Shown piece after piece: positions 25,957-36,716 of a stretch of 64,000 bases of DNA. The DNA comes from Thiothrix subterranea. GTDB taxonomy: Bacteria; Pseudomonadota; Gammaproteobacteria; Thiotrichales; Thiotrichaceae. Where the stretch lies: positions 1,426,001 to 1,490,000 of the forward strand of contig NZ_CP053482.1 of NCBI RefSeq assembly GCF_016772315.1. Reading direction: 5' to 3'. Position 1 is the stretch's first letter; each line of letters starts with the position of its first letter. The translations under genes were made by a program, and so were the position numbers. The notes under the pieces were generated by a model. That model was given only the letters and a program-made list of their open reading frames with translations, did no database searches and had not been told where the DNA came from.

Positions 25957-25966
25957 ATTTCAACGT

Positions 25967-28484
25967 TTAAAACGTAGCAGTAGTACTCTTAAACATTACT
26001 TTTGTTTTGGCAAGTTTAAGAGTTGTTTCTACAGCGTTAGCTGACCGGTTTGAAGATCTATGCCTGACTTGCACGGTATCCCCACTCTTAACAACTCCTG
26101 CTTTCTTGATGTAGTCCCCGCCATTAATTCGGTATTCACCATTAACCACAGAAATATCGATTGGAACATTGATCCCTGTCACGGTAATGATGTTGGACTC
26201 AACTGGCGTAGCAGGTGCAACCCCTGTTGCTTCAGTAAAACTGACACTATCAGGGGAAATGTCAAATACAAGTGTGGTACTCGTAAACTTCAGCTTCGTC
26301 TTGCCGAGTATGAAAGTAGTGGTTACTGACTTTTCTGACTGCTTGGAAGATGTATGTCTTACTTGCACTATATCGCCATTTTTGATGGTGCCTCTTGCCC
26401 TTTTGGTATAGGGACTACCATTAAGACTGTATTCACCACCAGATATGGAAAATCTGCTCTCAGCACTCAGGCCACTAATCTTGATCTTGTCAGATTCCAC
26501 CGTAACATTGGGTTGTACATTGGTTTTATTAATGAACATTGTTCCCAAATCATTCACAGTGACACTAACTGTTGCTGCATCAGAACCTTCATTCCCATCA
26601 GTAATACTGTAGCCAAAACTGTCCACACCTACAAATCCCGCTTTAGGCGTGTATGTGACCGTGCCATCGGCATTGTTTTTGATAGAACCGCCTTGAAGCG
26701 AAGCAGAATCTACCGTACTAATAGTAATGGTGTCTTCGTCCTCATCCACGTCATTGGACAATACGCTGATGGTCACTGGTGTGTCATAACCAGTTGTAGC
26801 TGTATCATCATTGGCCACAGGTGCATGGTTAACAGAAGAAATTACCTTCGCTGAAACCATTGATGTGGCAATAGCGTTCTGTCCGCCAGTAGCTGATAGC
26901 GTAATACTTGCATCATGTTGACCCGTAGACAGATTAGTGAGGTCAACCGACATGGTGATTGCTGCTCCTGCTTCCATAATGACCGGGAAACCAGTTGAGG
27001 TATTCGCGGTAAAATCGCTAGAACTCACATTTGAACCAGTCAATACACAACGTGCTGCTCCTGTATTGGTTACAGTAAGCGTTTGTGGGCTGGGCGCTGC
27101 TGGCAGTATTGTATCAGGGAATGCCACATCATTTACTGTCAGTGTGCAAGGCACAAAACCAACAAACTGATTAATGGATGGCGTGTTGATCTCTGCAATG
27201 GTATCCAGTGATAGTGTGGAATCACCATACAATAAGAAACCACCTAAAATGAAAGGTTCATCCATCGCATTCGGACCAATTTGGGAGGCATCGAATTCCA
27301 ACGTCAGTGTGCCATCTCCCGGAGAAACCGTTCCACTATTTGCCGCCTGGGATACTTGAATTCCCGCTGAATCATAGAGAGATGCTGTCCATTCATAGTA
27401 AGCATTCGACGCATTGCTAGAAACCACCGGGATAGAAACTTGGATACGATCTAACATACCATCACTATTGCTATCAATGGCGTTACTGGTTACTGGCTTA
27501 CTTGCGTCAATAGAAACTGCATCATGCTGGAATGAATTCACTGCATAACTGGATGTTGTATAAGTCATTGCACCTGCATCAATCAGCTTTGAAAAGACTT
27601 CATCTGAATAAGAATACAAAATCAAATTTTCGATCGTGTATGGGCCATCTTCGCCAGTAGCATAAATGCTTTTTCCATCAAACAGCAGGTCAATCGAACC
27701 TGTCCCGGCACTAAGGTCAGCTTCTGCCGAGGCATCAATGGTTTTTCCTGATGATGTCCGCAATGTTCCTGTCAGGCGGTAATGCATAGCATCATCCACT
27801 GTTATTGGAACCGTTACCTTCAAGCTATCATATAGTCCGTTCGTAGGGTTGGAAACACCGGCATCAGCGGTTGGAGAGCCGATTGCATCCTTGCCTTGTA
27901 TGACATTTATTGATACGCCTGCGTAACTGGTACGCCCGCTGTATACAACTTCAATTTGCCCTTCATAGATTCCTTCCGCTGGGAAGTTCACTGATGCCGA
28001 ATAAATACCTGATCCAGTTTCTGTTAAAGCAATGTCCCCACTAGCAAGTTTCAAAGTAGCTTGAGCACCTTTAAGTGGGCTAGAACCATCTTGCAAAGTA
28101 ACTGCTACAGTTCCGTTATGCCCCGCTTTCAAAATACCTGGCGCTTGTGAGAATGTCCCTGACAAACTATTTGCATTATCAATCACTAATGCAGAAATAT
28201 TTGCTTGACTATATGAGCCAGTATTTGTAATTGAGTATGAAACACTCCAAGTACCTTCTACCGCACTTGCCGCATCTAATGTCAATACAGTTTCGTTACC
28301 GAAAAATCCCTCTCCTTGTTCTATAGTAATGCCATTTGCTGATTGAACGATAGAACCATCGGGTCTCTTGAAAACGGCTGTAAATTCTGCATTCTCACTA
28401 AAAACCAATACTGTAGAAGGCTCGGATTTGTTCAGCCAAAATTCAAGACTACCCACACTGCCAGAGGTAATTGTTGAACTATTA
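25967..28484 (-). pseudogene. large secreted multi-domain protein, C-terminal portion (IS-split)
   Basis: About 839 codons remain. In order: beta-rich domains with LEFWLNKSEPSTVLVF and GIYEGQIEVVYSG (CARDB/vWA-associated style), an ASPM-SPD2-Hydin-like segment (PSPQTLTVTNTGAARC), a cadherin/Ig domain (NHAPVANDDTATTGYD ... NADGTVTYTPKAGFVG), then two copies of a module V(E)S(D/N)xIxIxG...GEYxxNGxxYxKxxGxIKNGDxVQVRHxSS. The same module occurs in the metalloprotease at 31897. The ATG at 28489 lies inside the IS terminal repeat and is not the real start; the native frame continues at 29545. Confidence 0.8.
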
Positions 28485-29544
28485 GACATTATTCCAAAAT
28501 CTCAACTTATTGATGGTTAAATGAATTCAGTAGTTTTTGATTCGCATGGCAGTGCGCAAATTGTGCAAACCACAAGCGATTTCCATCACTAAATCATCAA
28601 AATCTTCCACGTAGTTGCGGAAAATATCTTTGACGCACCGACACCGTTTGATACCGCTGTTCACATGTTCAATGACCACCCGAATGCTAGAAATGGCACG
28701 ATTATGCGCTTTATCCTTATCACTCAAGGGTTTACCTCGTGGCTTTTTCTTGGGTTGGTGGACAACTGCCCCGTCACCCGAATTATGCCCCAGATAGCCC
28801 AAATCCCGGTAAATCTCATACCCTTCTGGCACTTTCACGCCTTCCTCATCCGCGATACGTTTGTCATGGTCTTTGCCGCGTCGTGTTTCTCCCAAGTATT
28901 TGATTTCACGATCTTCTAAGCCTGCTATTATGTTATTCTTCACCGAATGGAATTTTTTTTCCACTGTAGTATTCCTCCTGAACCCCAAAGTCAGTCGGAC
29001 GTTGGATACGGCGTTCTGTCGCATCCAAGCCCAGCGCTTGCGGCATTTCATGCGAAAGGCGTTCCAATACCTCTTCGGGGAGTCTGGCCGGGGAATGTCC
29101 CATGCTTTTTAAGCTCGACTGCAAAACGGGACACAGGCGATGTATCCACCGATTGGCTAACCCTTGGGACATATTGAAGGAGTAGCCCAACACTTCTTGC
29201 AGTGGGTAAGTCTTCAAATAATACAGAATAAAGAACAACTTATCTTCGATCGTTGTCAGGTTGCCGGGGCGACCTCGCTTCGTTTCACTCTCATGACCAT
29301 CAACAATCAACTGCGCCGTGTATGCCCGTTGAAAATGGGGCAACAGTTTGGTGAATTCACCCAGATCTATGCCTGTCATGGCGCGGAAGGTTTTGCTCTT
29401 GCCTTTGAGCGCATGGTAGCTGTACTCTGTCATGGGTGTTCCGTTCCCTTGGTGAAAATGATGATCATAGGTTGTAGCGCATTCCCGTTGATTTTTCACA
29501 TGATTTGTTGACTAGGGACAAGTGCGAGATTTTGGAATAATGTC
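28485..29544 (-). mobile_element. IS5-family-like insertion sequence
   Basis: A 1060-bp element with inverted ends GACATTATTCCAAAATCTC (28485) and its complement (to 29544), flanked by TA at 28483-28484 and 29545-29546. Removing the element and one TA joins the two parts of the secreted-protein gene in frame (GAT-AAT-ACT-AAT-AGT). Confidence 0.85.
28527..29433 (-). pseudogene. DDE transposase of the IS5-like element, frameshifted
   Basis: The N-terminal frame (MTEYSYHALKGKSKTFRAMT, HTH_Tnp_4-like, ending VQEEYYSGKK) and the C-terminal frame (KFHSVKNNIIAGLEDREI, DLGYLGHN, IRVVIEHVNSGIKRCR) meet at eight A/T residues, 28953-28960. One base less would restore a single frame reading DFGVQEEYYSGKKKFHSVKN. 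Either the element is inactivated by one inserted base or it relies on slippage at the run. DDE motifs resemble IS5-family transposases with DDE_Tnp_4 domains. Confidence 0.75.
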
Positions 29545-29800
29545 TAGTATTATCGGAGGCTTCACTTGGTTCAAACGGTGACGTGCGAGGGCCGGTAGCT
29601 GACGCAACGGCTTTAGGCAAATTGCTGTGTCCTGACATCTGCATTTGCTCACGGTCTGTGAGAGCCATAGCAGGCAAGCTACTGATAATGGATAAGAATA
29701 GCAGAATCCATATAAGGTATTGAATAGTAAGGCTTTTGGTTTGATGCCCCGAACCAAATATATTGGTATGAGGCCAGATATTCCTGTTGACAGAAATCAT
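29545..29800 (-). pseudogene. N-terminal part of the IS-split secreted protein
   Basis: Begins MISVNRNIWPHTNIF and has a signal peptide (YLIWILLFLSIISSLPAMA near 28-47) followed by a Ser/Pro-rich spacer (PRTSPFEPSEASDNT). At 29545 the frame enters the IS. Together with 25967-28484 this rebuilds a secreted protein of about 920 residues. Truncation leaves only an exported stub. Confidence 0.8.
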
Positions 29801-29932
29801 AGTGCAAATCCCCCGTTAGACGATTAATGAAGTATAGTAATTAACAAGTACCGTTTATCACCATAACAGAAAGCGTGTAATGACGGGTTTACATTTGATA
29901 AGTTTTTTTGATTGATTTTTCGATCAACTAAT

Positions 29933-29963
29933 AATGATCAATTGATAGAATAAATTGATCATT
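29933..29963. promoter_or_regulatory. palindrome between pilU and the secreted-protein gene
   Basis: AATGATCAATT and its complement are separated by 9 bases, in a stretch with several more TGATCA/GATCAA half sites (29909-29926). It lies downstream of pilU and upstream of the promoter of the 29800 gene. It could be an operator or a weak terminator; no T-run follows. Confidence 0.4.
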
Positions 29964-29977
29964 GTGCGGAGAGTGAG

Positions 29978-31156
29978 TTACGTCAACTCCACTTCCGGCT
30001 TCGGCTGTAACGACAGTTTCGCCATGAAATCCTCATCTGCCACCTTGGGCTTTGCCTCTGGCGCAGGTGCGGCAGCCGTCGGACGCGGCTTATTCAAATT
30101 CCCCGACAGGTTGATCTTCAGCTTCAAGTTGCTAGGTGAATCGGCATTGCGCAAGGTTTCCGCCAGTGAAATTTGCCCAGCCAGATACAGTTTGTAGAGG
30201 TGGCTGTCGAAGGTTTGCATCCCCTGTTCTTCGGACTTTTCCATGATTTCTTTGATGGCGTGAACGTCGCCTTTCATGATCAGGTCACGCACCATTGGTG
30301 TGCCGAGCAGGATTTCGATGGCGGCAACGCGCTTGCCATCCACGGTGGGGATCAGGCGTTGCGAGACGAAGGCTTTGAGGTTGAGGGATAAATCCATCAG
30401 CAATTGGTGGCGGCGTTCTTCTGGGAAGAAATTGATAATGCGGTCGAGCGCTTGGTTGGCGTTATTGGCGTGCAGGGTGGAAAGGCACAGATGCCCGGTT
30501 TCAGCGAAGGCTAGGGCGTGTTCCATCGTTTCTTGGGCGCGAATTTCGCCGATTAAAATCACGTCGGGGGCTTGGCGCAGGGTGTTTTTGAGTGCGTCTT
30601 CGTAGCTGTCGGTGTCAACGCCGACTTCGCGCTGGTTGATGATACATTTTTTGTGGGGATGCACGTATTCCACAGGGTCTTCGATGGTGATGATATGCCC
30701 GTCTGCACTGGCGTTGCGGTGGTCGATCAGGGCGGCGAGTGAGGTGGATTTGCCCGAACCTGTGCCGCCGACGAAGAGGATTAGTCCGCGTTTTTCCATG
30801 ATCACGTCTTTCAAGACTTGCGGTAAACCGAGTTTGTCAGCGTTGGGGATGTCGGTTTTGATATTGCGGATCACCATTGCGATTTTGTGGCGCTGCTTGA
30901 ATATATTGACGCGGAAACGCCCGATGCCTTCTTCGCTGATGGCAAGGTTCATTTCCGGTTTCTTTTCAAACTGTTGCTGTTGTTCAGGGTTCATCAATTC
31001 GTAGGCCATCGCTTTGAGTATTTCCGGCGTCATGATCACTTTATCGACGGCTTTGAGTTTGCCTTGGAATTTGGCTTTGGGTTCGAGATCGGCGGTCAGG
31101 TACAGGTCGGAACCGTCGTAATGGGCGAGGATGCGTAGATATTCTTTGAGTTTCAT
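29978..31156 (-). CDS. pilU: type IV pilus twitching motility ATPase PilU
   Basis: PilU is the accessory retraction ATPase of type IV pili, acting with PilT at the inner-membrane base. The 392-residue protein has Walker A GGTGSGKST near 135, the Asp and His boxes (IITIEDPVEYVHPHK), Walker B APDVILIGEIR and the His box HLCLSTLHANNANQ. The C-terminus EDFMAKLSLQ resembles PilU rather than PilT. ATG 31156 is chosen because MKLKEYLRIL is the normal start. No pilT is adjacent. Its start faces rsuA across 52 bases. Confidence 0.9.
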   Translation of the reverse strand: MKLKEYLRILAHYDGSDLYLTADLEPKAKFQGKLKAVDKVIMTPEILKAMAYELMNPEQQQQFEKKPEMNLAISEEGIGRFRVNIFKQRHKIAMVIRNIKTDIPNADKLGLPQVLKDVIMEKRGLILFVGGTGSGKSTSLAALIDHRNASADGHIITIEDPVEYVHPHKKCIINQREVGVDTDSYEDALKNTLRQAPDVILIGEIRAQETMEHALAFAETGHLCLSTLHANNANQALDRIINFFPEERRHQLLMDLSLNLKAFVSQRLIPTVDGKRVAAIEILLGTPMVRDLIMKGDVHAIKEIMEKSEEQGMQTFDSHLYKLYLAGQISLAETLRNADSPSNLKLKINLSGNLNKPRPTAAAPAPEAKPKVADEDFMAKLSLQPKPEVELT

Positions 31157-31208
31157 GGGTGTTGCCTTTATTGTTGTTGGTTTTTTCCAGTATAGCAGTA
31201 ACCCTATC

Positions 31209-31910
31209 ATGCGTTTAGATCAGTTCGTCAGTCAGTCCGCCGCGCTCACGCGGGTGGATGCACAAAAAGCCATTCGGTGTGGATGGGTGGAGGTGGATGG
31301 TGCGCGTGTGACGAAAACGTCTACGCACATTGAGCCGACCACGGCGGTAGTGACGTTGGATGATGCGCCGCTGACCTTGCCAGGGGATATTTATCTGATG
31401 TTGCATAAACCCGCAGGCGTGGTGAGTGCGCGAGAAGACCCTGAGCATCCCACGGTGTTGGATTTGATTGATCATCCGCACCGCAAAACGCTGCATGTGG
31501 TGGGGCGGCTGGATAAAGATACGACGGGTTTGTTGTTGCTTACCAATGATGGTGATTGGTCGCACCGGATTTCTGCGCCGAAACACCATGTGCCGAAAAC
31601 CTATCTGGCGACGTTGGCGTGGGAATTGTCGGAGGCGGGGGCGCAAGCCTTGCGTGCTGGAGTGCAATTGCATGGGGAGAAGGGGCTGACCAAACCGGCG
31701 GAGGTGGAGGTTTTACCGGAGAATCAGGCGCGGATTACGATTTCTGAAGGGAAATACCATCAGGTGAAGCGCATGTTGGCGGCGGTGGGGAATCGGGTGG
31801 AAGCGTTGCATCGGGAGCGGATTGGTGGGCTGGTGCTGGATGTGGAACTCCCGCCGGGTGAGTGGCGGGAGTTGACGGTAAGTGAGAACAAGCTACTTAC
31901 TGGGATGTAA
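31209..31910 (+). CDS. rsuA: 16S rRNA pseudouridine(516) synthase
   Basis: RsuA modifies U516 of 16S rRNA. The 233-residue protein has an N-terminal S4 RNA-binding domain (MRLDQFVSQSAALTRVDAQK) and the catalytic motif GRLDKDTTGLLLLTNDGDW with the nucleophilic Asp, then KTYLATL and EGKYHQVKRMLAAVGN. Length agrees with E. coli RsuA (231). ATG 31209 is the S4-domain start; the upstream extension overlaps pilU. The 3' end overlaps the convergent metalloprotease gene by 14 bases. Confidence 0.92.
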   Translation: MRLDQFVSQSAALTRVDAQKAIRCGWVEVDGARVTKTSTHIEPTTAVVTLDDAPLTLPGDIYLMLHKPAGVVSAREDPEHPTVLDLIDHPHRKTLHVVGRLDKDTTGLLLLTNDGDWSHRISAPKHHVPKTYLATLAWELSEAGAQALRAGVQLHGEKGLTKPAEVEVLPENQARITISEGKYHQVKRMLAAVGNRVEALHRERIGGLVLDVELPPGEWRELTVSENKLLTGM

Positions 31911-34188
31911 ATTCAGCCGATACATTTTTCGTTTCTGATAGGGTTGTTTTGCAGGTGGTTTTTGTCCCTGAACACCCTTCCGACCAAGCAACAAATTTCT
32001 TGCCTTTATCTGCCTTGGCTGTCAGGGTGACTTTGGTATTTTCCAGAAAATCTTCTGTGCAGTCAGCGCCACAATTGATACCGGCTGGTTGGCTTTTGAC
32101 AGAGCCAGTACCTGTACCTGTCTTGGTGACACTCAGATTGAATAATGGTGTGAAGTTGGCAGTGACATTTTTAGCTGCTGTCATATTGAGGCGGCAAGTA
32201 TTGGTTTTATTGGTACAGGCATCTGACCAGCCAGTGAACTGGTAGCCGTCATCTGCTGATGCAGTTAGGATCACGCGAGTATTGGGTAGGTAGCTTTCGT
32301 CACAATCGGTTCCGCAATCAATACCTGTTGGTGCACTGGTGACATTGCCACCCTTCGCGTTTGTGACGGTTAGTTTGTGGGTGATTAGGTTGAAATCGGC
32401 AGTGACATCAGTGACACCTGCTACTGCTACCGTACATATTCTGTTGAGGCCACTACAATTTCCTGACCAGCCGGTAAAGACGGAATTGCTGGCTGGTGTA
32501 GCGGTTAATTTGATAGTTTGTCCGTCTGTTGCATAAGTTTCATTGCAATCAGTACCGCAGTTAATGCCTGCTGATTTGTTAGTATCTGAAAATATTCCCC
32601 TGACAGTGCCAACCCCTTCCCCGGTCTTGCTGATATTGAGAGTAGACGACTCGGAAAGCGTTGTGCTGGTAAAGGTATCCTCAATTCCACCGACGTTTAG
32701 GATGGTGTCCGTCTCAACCGCATAGTTAGCAGATGAAGTATGGCGTACTTTAACCTTATCACCATTCTCGATAGTGCCATCTCCATCGGTATATATGCCA
32801 TTATTGATGCTGTATTCTCCATCCGACACCGTGATATTGGTCGTGGTGTTAATGCCGCTAATGGTTATTTCATCCGATTCAATCACACTGGAGAGTGCAA
32901 CGTTAGATTGATCGGTAAAATGGAAATTGGAAGGGGTTGTGTCTACTCCTGTCTGCCGGAAGTTAGCTACAGTAAAAGCGACATCATTCAATACGCGATG
33001 ATTATCTGCCGTTGATTCATCACCCATCGGTACAGTATTTTTTAAAATATTGGGATTAGAAAAATATTGTAGGCGTTGGCAGTTTTTCCCTTGTGCTTCA
33101 CACACACTGTTGTATGCCATAATGGTGCGCCAGCTATCCGCAGGATAGGCGTACCCATGAGCATGTGGATAGGGAACCTCTTGTGGTTCTACATAGGTGT
33201 CATGATTTAATCCCATGTTATGACCTAACTCGTGTCCAAAACTGTAGTATCCAGTTGCACAGTCTTTGTCTACAACATTGAAGCCCCAATCCGCAAAAGC
33301 TGGGGAAATGGAATCCATCAGCCAAGCTATTCCACAGTAGTTGCCACCATTTTTTACCCAGAAGCTCACTAGGTCAGCTTTGTGGGTATTTCTGAGCGTA
33401 TGAATACTGTCCAAACAATTATCATTAGATTCAGTAATACAATTTAGATCAGTTTCTAGGTTGCCAGATTCTGCATAAGACATTTCCTGGGTGTGGACTA
33501 GCCTGAGTTGTGGTGCAACCGCGCTTTGCGTATACGCATGGTTGGTTTCTGCAATAGCCAAGTCAATCAGTGTCTGCATGGCTGCTGTACCCCCAACGGC
33601 TGAACTTGCGTCATCACTGTAGACGACCATCACATCAATCATTGTGCCATCGTCAGCGTGTGCAGGATCTAATGCTGGTGTGGTAAGGCGTTTTGGTGAT
33701 GGAACCGGTACGGAGGGTTCATCTTCGGGATATTTTGTCACATCAATTTCCTGAATCGCATGGATATCCCTGTCAACAAAGCGGAGATGGTAACGTTTTG
33801 TACCTGCTGAGGTGATATTACCCGCTATGTTTTCCCCATTAGCCACGATGATAACTTGACTCAGTGGTTTGTTTTGTAAATGCCCTATCCAAACGATACC
33901 TCGTGGGGTTTTTTCAGTGCGTTCATGTACGGCAACGACATTGGTATCGTCAAAGAGGTTGAGTGTTAACAAGGGAGCAGTAGAGGTCAGTAAGTTCTTA
34001 TCAACTTTGACAAAGCGTGATCTGGTTACGGTATTACCGGGTGTGTAAGGCATATCCCCCAGCGCGGGCGGTGTGAAAAATAAAGCGGATGGTGGAGAGT
34101 TATTTGCCCACACACTGCTTGATATGAAAATAATCATAAATCCCAATGCTTTGAGATGACGCATCGTCAGTTTTAGCAAAATACTCAT
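31897..34188 (-). CDS. secreted metzincin zinc metalloprotease with C-terminal repeats
   Basis: A 763-residue exported protease. Signal sequence MSILLKLTMRHLKALGFMII... then a propeptide-like region, a reprolysin-like catalytic domain about 180-420 with HELGHNMGLNHD (HExxHxxGxxHD zinc site) and TIMAYNS (Met-turn). Next comes one GEYSINNGIYTDGDG...NGDKVKVRHTSS module shared with the 25967 protein, and three divergent InlB-type repeats (each with CGTDC...T, FTGWSG/D and a ...TAxF end). ATG 34188 is chosen over an upstream in-frame ATG because a GGGGAAA ribosome-binding site and the signal peptide follow it. Confidence 0.85.
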   Translation of the reverse strand: MSILLKLTMRHLKALGFMIIFISSSVWANNSPPSALFFTPPALGDMPYTPGNTVTRSRFVKVDKNLLTSTAPLLTLNLFDDTNVVAVHERTEKTPRGIVWIGHLQNKPLSQVIIVANGENIAGNITSAGTKRYHLRFVDRDIHAIQEIDVTKYPEDEPSVPVPSPKRLTTPALDPAHADDGTMIDVMVVYSDDASSAVGGTAAMQTLIDLAIAETNHAYTQSAVAPQLRLVHTQEMSYAESGNLETDLNCITESNDNCLDSIHTLRNTHKADLVSFWVKNGGNYCGIAWLMDSISPAFADWGFNVVDKDCATGYYSFGHELGHNMGLNHDTYVEPQEVPYPHAHGYAYPADSWRTIMAYNSVCEAQGKNCQRLQYFSNPNILKNTVPMGDESTADNHRVLNDVAFTVANFRQTGVDTTPSNFHFTDQSNVALSSVIESDEITISGINTTTNITVSDGEYSINNGIYTDGDGTIENGDKVKVRHTSSANYAVETDTILNVGGIEDTFTSTTLSESSTLNISKTGEGVGTVRGIFSDTNKSAGINCGTDCNETYATDGQTIKLTATPASNSVFTGWSGNCSGLNRICTVAVAGVTDVTADFNLITHKLTVTNAKGGNVTSAPTGIDCGTDCDESYLPNTRVILTASADDGYQFTGWSDACTNKTNTCRLNMTAAKNVTANFTPLFNLSVTKTGTGTGSVKSQPAGINCGADCTEDFLENTKVTLTAKADKGKKFVAWSEGCSGTKTTCKTTLSETKNVSAEFTSQ

Positions 34189-34310
34189 CGTATTATTTCC
34201 CCAATTTTTGTCGAATCCTGTTCCTGTAAAATAGTATATTTCTATTGACTCATCAATATTTTTTGTAATATTAAGCATTCATTCACTTTTCTTATAGGGA
34301 TGGGGGTTTT

Positions 34311-35495
34311 ATGAAAGGTTTATCTTATGTGTTGTTATGCGGCAGCTTTGTAGTGACTTCATCGGCATTAGCGGGTGAAGTGGTCAGCGTGGATAAAAAG
34401 GGTTCATTGGCAGTTGCCAAGCTGGGGAGTAAGGATTCAGCATTGGACTATGCCAATGCTAAACCTATACCCCTGCCTGAGGCATCCAATCGACCTTCTA
34501 GGTCTCTGCCTGTAACCGGGGGGGCTGCCGACCTTGCACCGAAAAAATCGCGTGTTATTCCGGGTGGGATGGGTGATGGAAAAGAAACACCTGTCCAGTT
34601 GTTCACGGATAAGGTTGGTGATCAAGGAATGGGAATGTCATTGGATAGCCCAGGATATGGGTATGAGTATAGTGAGGATATTTTACCGTTTTCAACCTCA
34701 CGGGTTGATATCCAGAAAGTTAAGCCTGCTCACCCAACGCAACTTTCCAAATCTTACCCTTACTCGGCGGCAGGCAAGCTGTTTTTCAAGGTTGATGGCG
34801 ATACCTACGTGTGTTCAGCATCCTTGATTCGACCAGGTTTAGTAGTGACAGCAGCACACTGTGTAGCTGGTTTTGGTGAAGACCGATTCTATGATAACTT
34901 TGAATTTATTCCCGCTTACTACAATGGCAAAGCGCCTTATGGCAAGTGGACAGCTGAGGATGTTGTTGTTTTCAGTAGTTATTTGCAGGGTACAGCTAAC
35001 TGTATTGATGGAGTCGTTTGTGATAACGATATAGCTGTCATGCAAATGAAACCTGCTGGCAAAACTTACCCTGGCAACAAGGCAGGTTGGTATGGCATCG
35101 GTGTAGATGGTTACAGTTATCTTGATGGGATTGTGCAGATTACCCAGCTTGGCTACCCAGTTTCCCATGATCAAGGAAAGCTGATGCAACGAACCGATAG
35201 TGTGGGTATTGTTGATAGCGACAATATTGACAATACTTATATTGGTTCTCGCCAAACAGGTGGTTCAAGTGGTGGGCCGTGGTTAGTCAATTTCGGTCAG
35301 GTCGCATCGTTAGGCCAAGGTATCAATGTCGGTTACGATGCTTGGTCAAATGTCGTCGTTGGTGTGACCAGTTGGGGTTGGGGGAATGGTAATGTATACA
35401 AAGCACAAGGCGCATCACCATTCACTAGTGATAATATTCTACCCCTAGTGGACTGGTTCTGCCCAGAAGGTGATACCAGTAAATTGTGTAAGTAA
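34311..35495 (+). CDS. secreted trypsin-like serine protease
   Basis: A 394-residue protein with a signal peptide (MKGLSYVLLCGSFVVTSSALA), a long proregion and a chymotrypsin-fold domain from about 145. The triad is His183 in VVTAAHC, Asp240 in DNDIAVM and Ser320 in TGGSSGGPW. It is divergent from the metalloprotease across 122 bases, so the two extracellular proteases may be co-regulated. A strong terminator follows. Confidence 0.88.
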   Translation: MKGLSYVLLCGSFVVTSSALAGEVVSVDKKGSLAVAKLGSKDSALDYANAKPIPLPEASNRPSRSLPVTGGAADLAPKKSRVIPGGMGDGKETPVQLFTDKVGDQGMGMSLDSPGYGYEYSEDILPFSTSRVDIQKVKPAHPTQLSKSYPYSAAGKLFFKVDGDTYVCSASLIRPGLVVTAAHCVAGFGEDRFYDNFEFIPAYYNGKAPYGKWTAEDVVVFSSYLQGTANCIDGVVCDNDIAVMQMKPAGKTYPGNKAGWYGIGVDGYSYLDGIVQITQLGYPVSHDQGKLMQRTDSVGIVDSDNIDNTYIGSRQTGGSSGGPWLVNFGQVASLGQGINVGYDAWSNVVVGVTSWGWGNGNVYKAQGASPFTSDNILPLVDWFCPEGDTSKLCK

Positions 35496-35507
35496 TGGTT
35501 GGACAGC

Positions 35508-35552
35508 AAAACACGACAATGCTGGTGGTTAAGATTGTCGTGTTTTCTTTTT
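35508..35552 (+). terminator. intrinsic terminator of the serine protease gene
   Basis: Stem AAAACACGACAAT (35508-35520) and its complement (35534-35546) with a 13-base loop, followed by TCTTTTTT. Confidence 0.85.
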
Positions 35553-35724
35553 TATTAAAAAATAAGAAAATCTTATGTATTCTCATAATAAATATAAATT
35601 AATTACCTTTACTATAAAATTATTTGATTTATAATTTATTTCAGTAGGTGAAAAAGCCAAAGTTGTAAACACATATTAATAAATGCAGATAACCATCTAT
35701 TTGCTCCGAGTGGTAGTATTGCAC

Positions 35725-36693
35725 ATGGGACATGACACCGCTGTCGTTGCAGCCGCCGTTACCGTCCGCGCTGTCCTCGACAACGCTCTGAGTGCCGCCG
35801 AACAGGAACAGGTACTGACGGTACTTAACAGCGGACGCTTTGCTGACCAACCACCCGCCGAAGTGTATGCCACCTTGTTGAGTGAGGGCATCTATTACTG
35901 CTCCGTCAGCACCATGTACCGCCTCCTGCGCAAAGTTCGGCAAACCGGGGAAGGCCGTCACCAACGTCAACCCCAAACGCACGCCATGCCGTGCCTGCGA
36001 GCCACGCGCTCCAACGACGTGTGGACGTGGGACATCACCAAATTAGCGACTGAACAGCGCGGTGTTTACCTGTCACTGTACGTTATGCTGGACTTGTACA
36101 GCCGCTTCATCGTCGCCTGGATGGTCTCCCGCAAGGAGAACAGCCACCTTGCCAAACAACTGATGCAGGAAGCCAGCACCCGTTACCGCACTGGCTTGGG
36201 GGAACTCACCCTGCACCAAGACCGGGGCGCACCCATAACGGCTCACGGCTACCTCGACCTGATGGCAGAACTGGAAATCACCTGTAGCCACAGCCGCCCA
36301 CGGGTCAGCAACGACAACCCCTTCAGTGAAAGCCAGTTCAAGACCTGTAAGCAACAACCCGACTACCCCGGACGCTTTGCCAGTGTCAGCCATGCGCGGG
36401 AATGGTTTGCCGACTACGTGGAATGGTACAACTTCGGCCACCAACACAGTGGCTTGGCTTTCTTTACCCCGGCACAAGTGTTCACGAATCGGGTGGGCGA
36501 AGTGGCTATCTGCCGCCACACAGCTCTGCAAACCGTTTATGAGACCAATCCAAAACGGTTCATCGACGGTGCGCCTGTCGTCAAGTTGCCGCCCAAGGAA
36601 GAGTGGATCAATCCAGCACACCCTGATGAAGCAGATGAAAATATACCGGTAAATTTTCCAACATTGACTGCCGCTAAAAAAGCCATTTTGTAG
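35725..36693 (+). pseudogene. IS3-family transposase OrfB, element incomplete
   Basis: The rve core is intact: VWTWDITKLA (Asp), LHQDRGAP (Asp) and NDNPFSESQFKT (Glu), with LNSGRFADQPPAEVYATLL upstream as in IS3 OrfB proteins. No OrfA precedes it and the first codons are poorly matched. A right end finishing in TTGACA occurs at about 36731, but no matching left end was found, so the element is a remnant. It removed the 3' part of the convergent DUF4143 gene. Start codon uncertain; an upstream ATG at 35683 is in frame. Confidence 0.75.
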
Positions 36694-36716
36694 TTTTATT
36701 TTTTAACAGACTGGTC

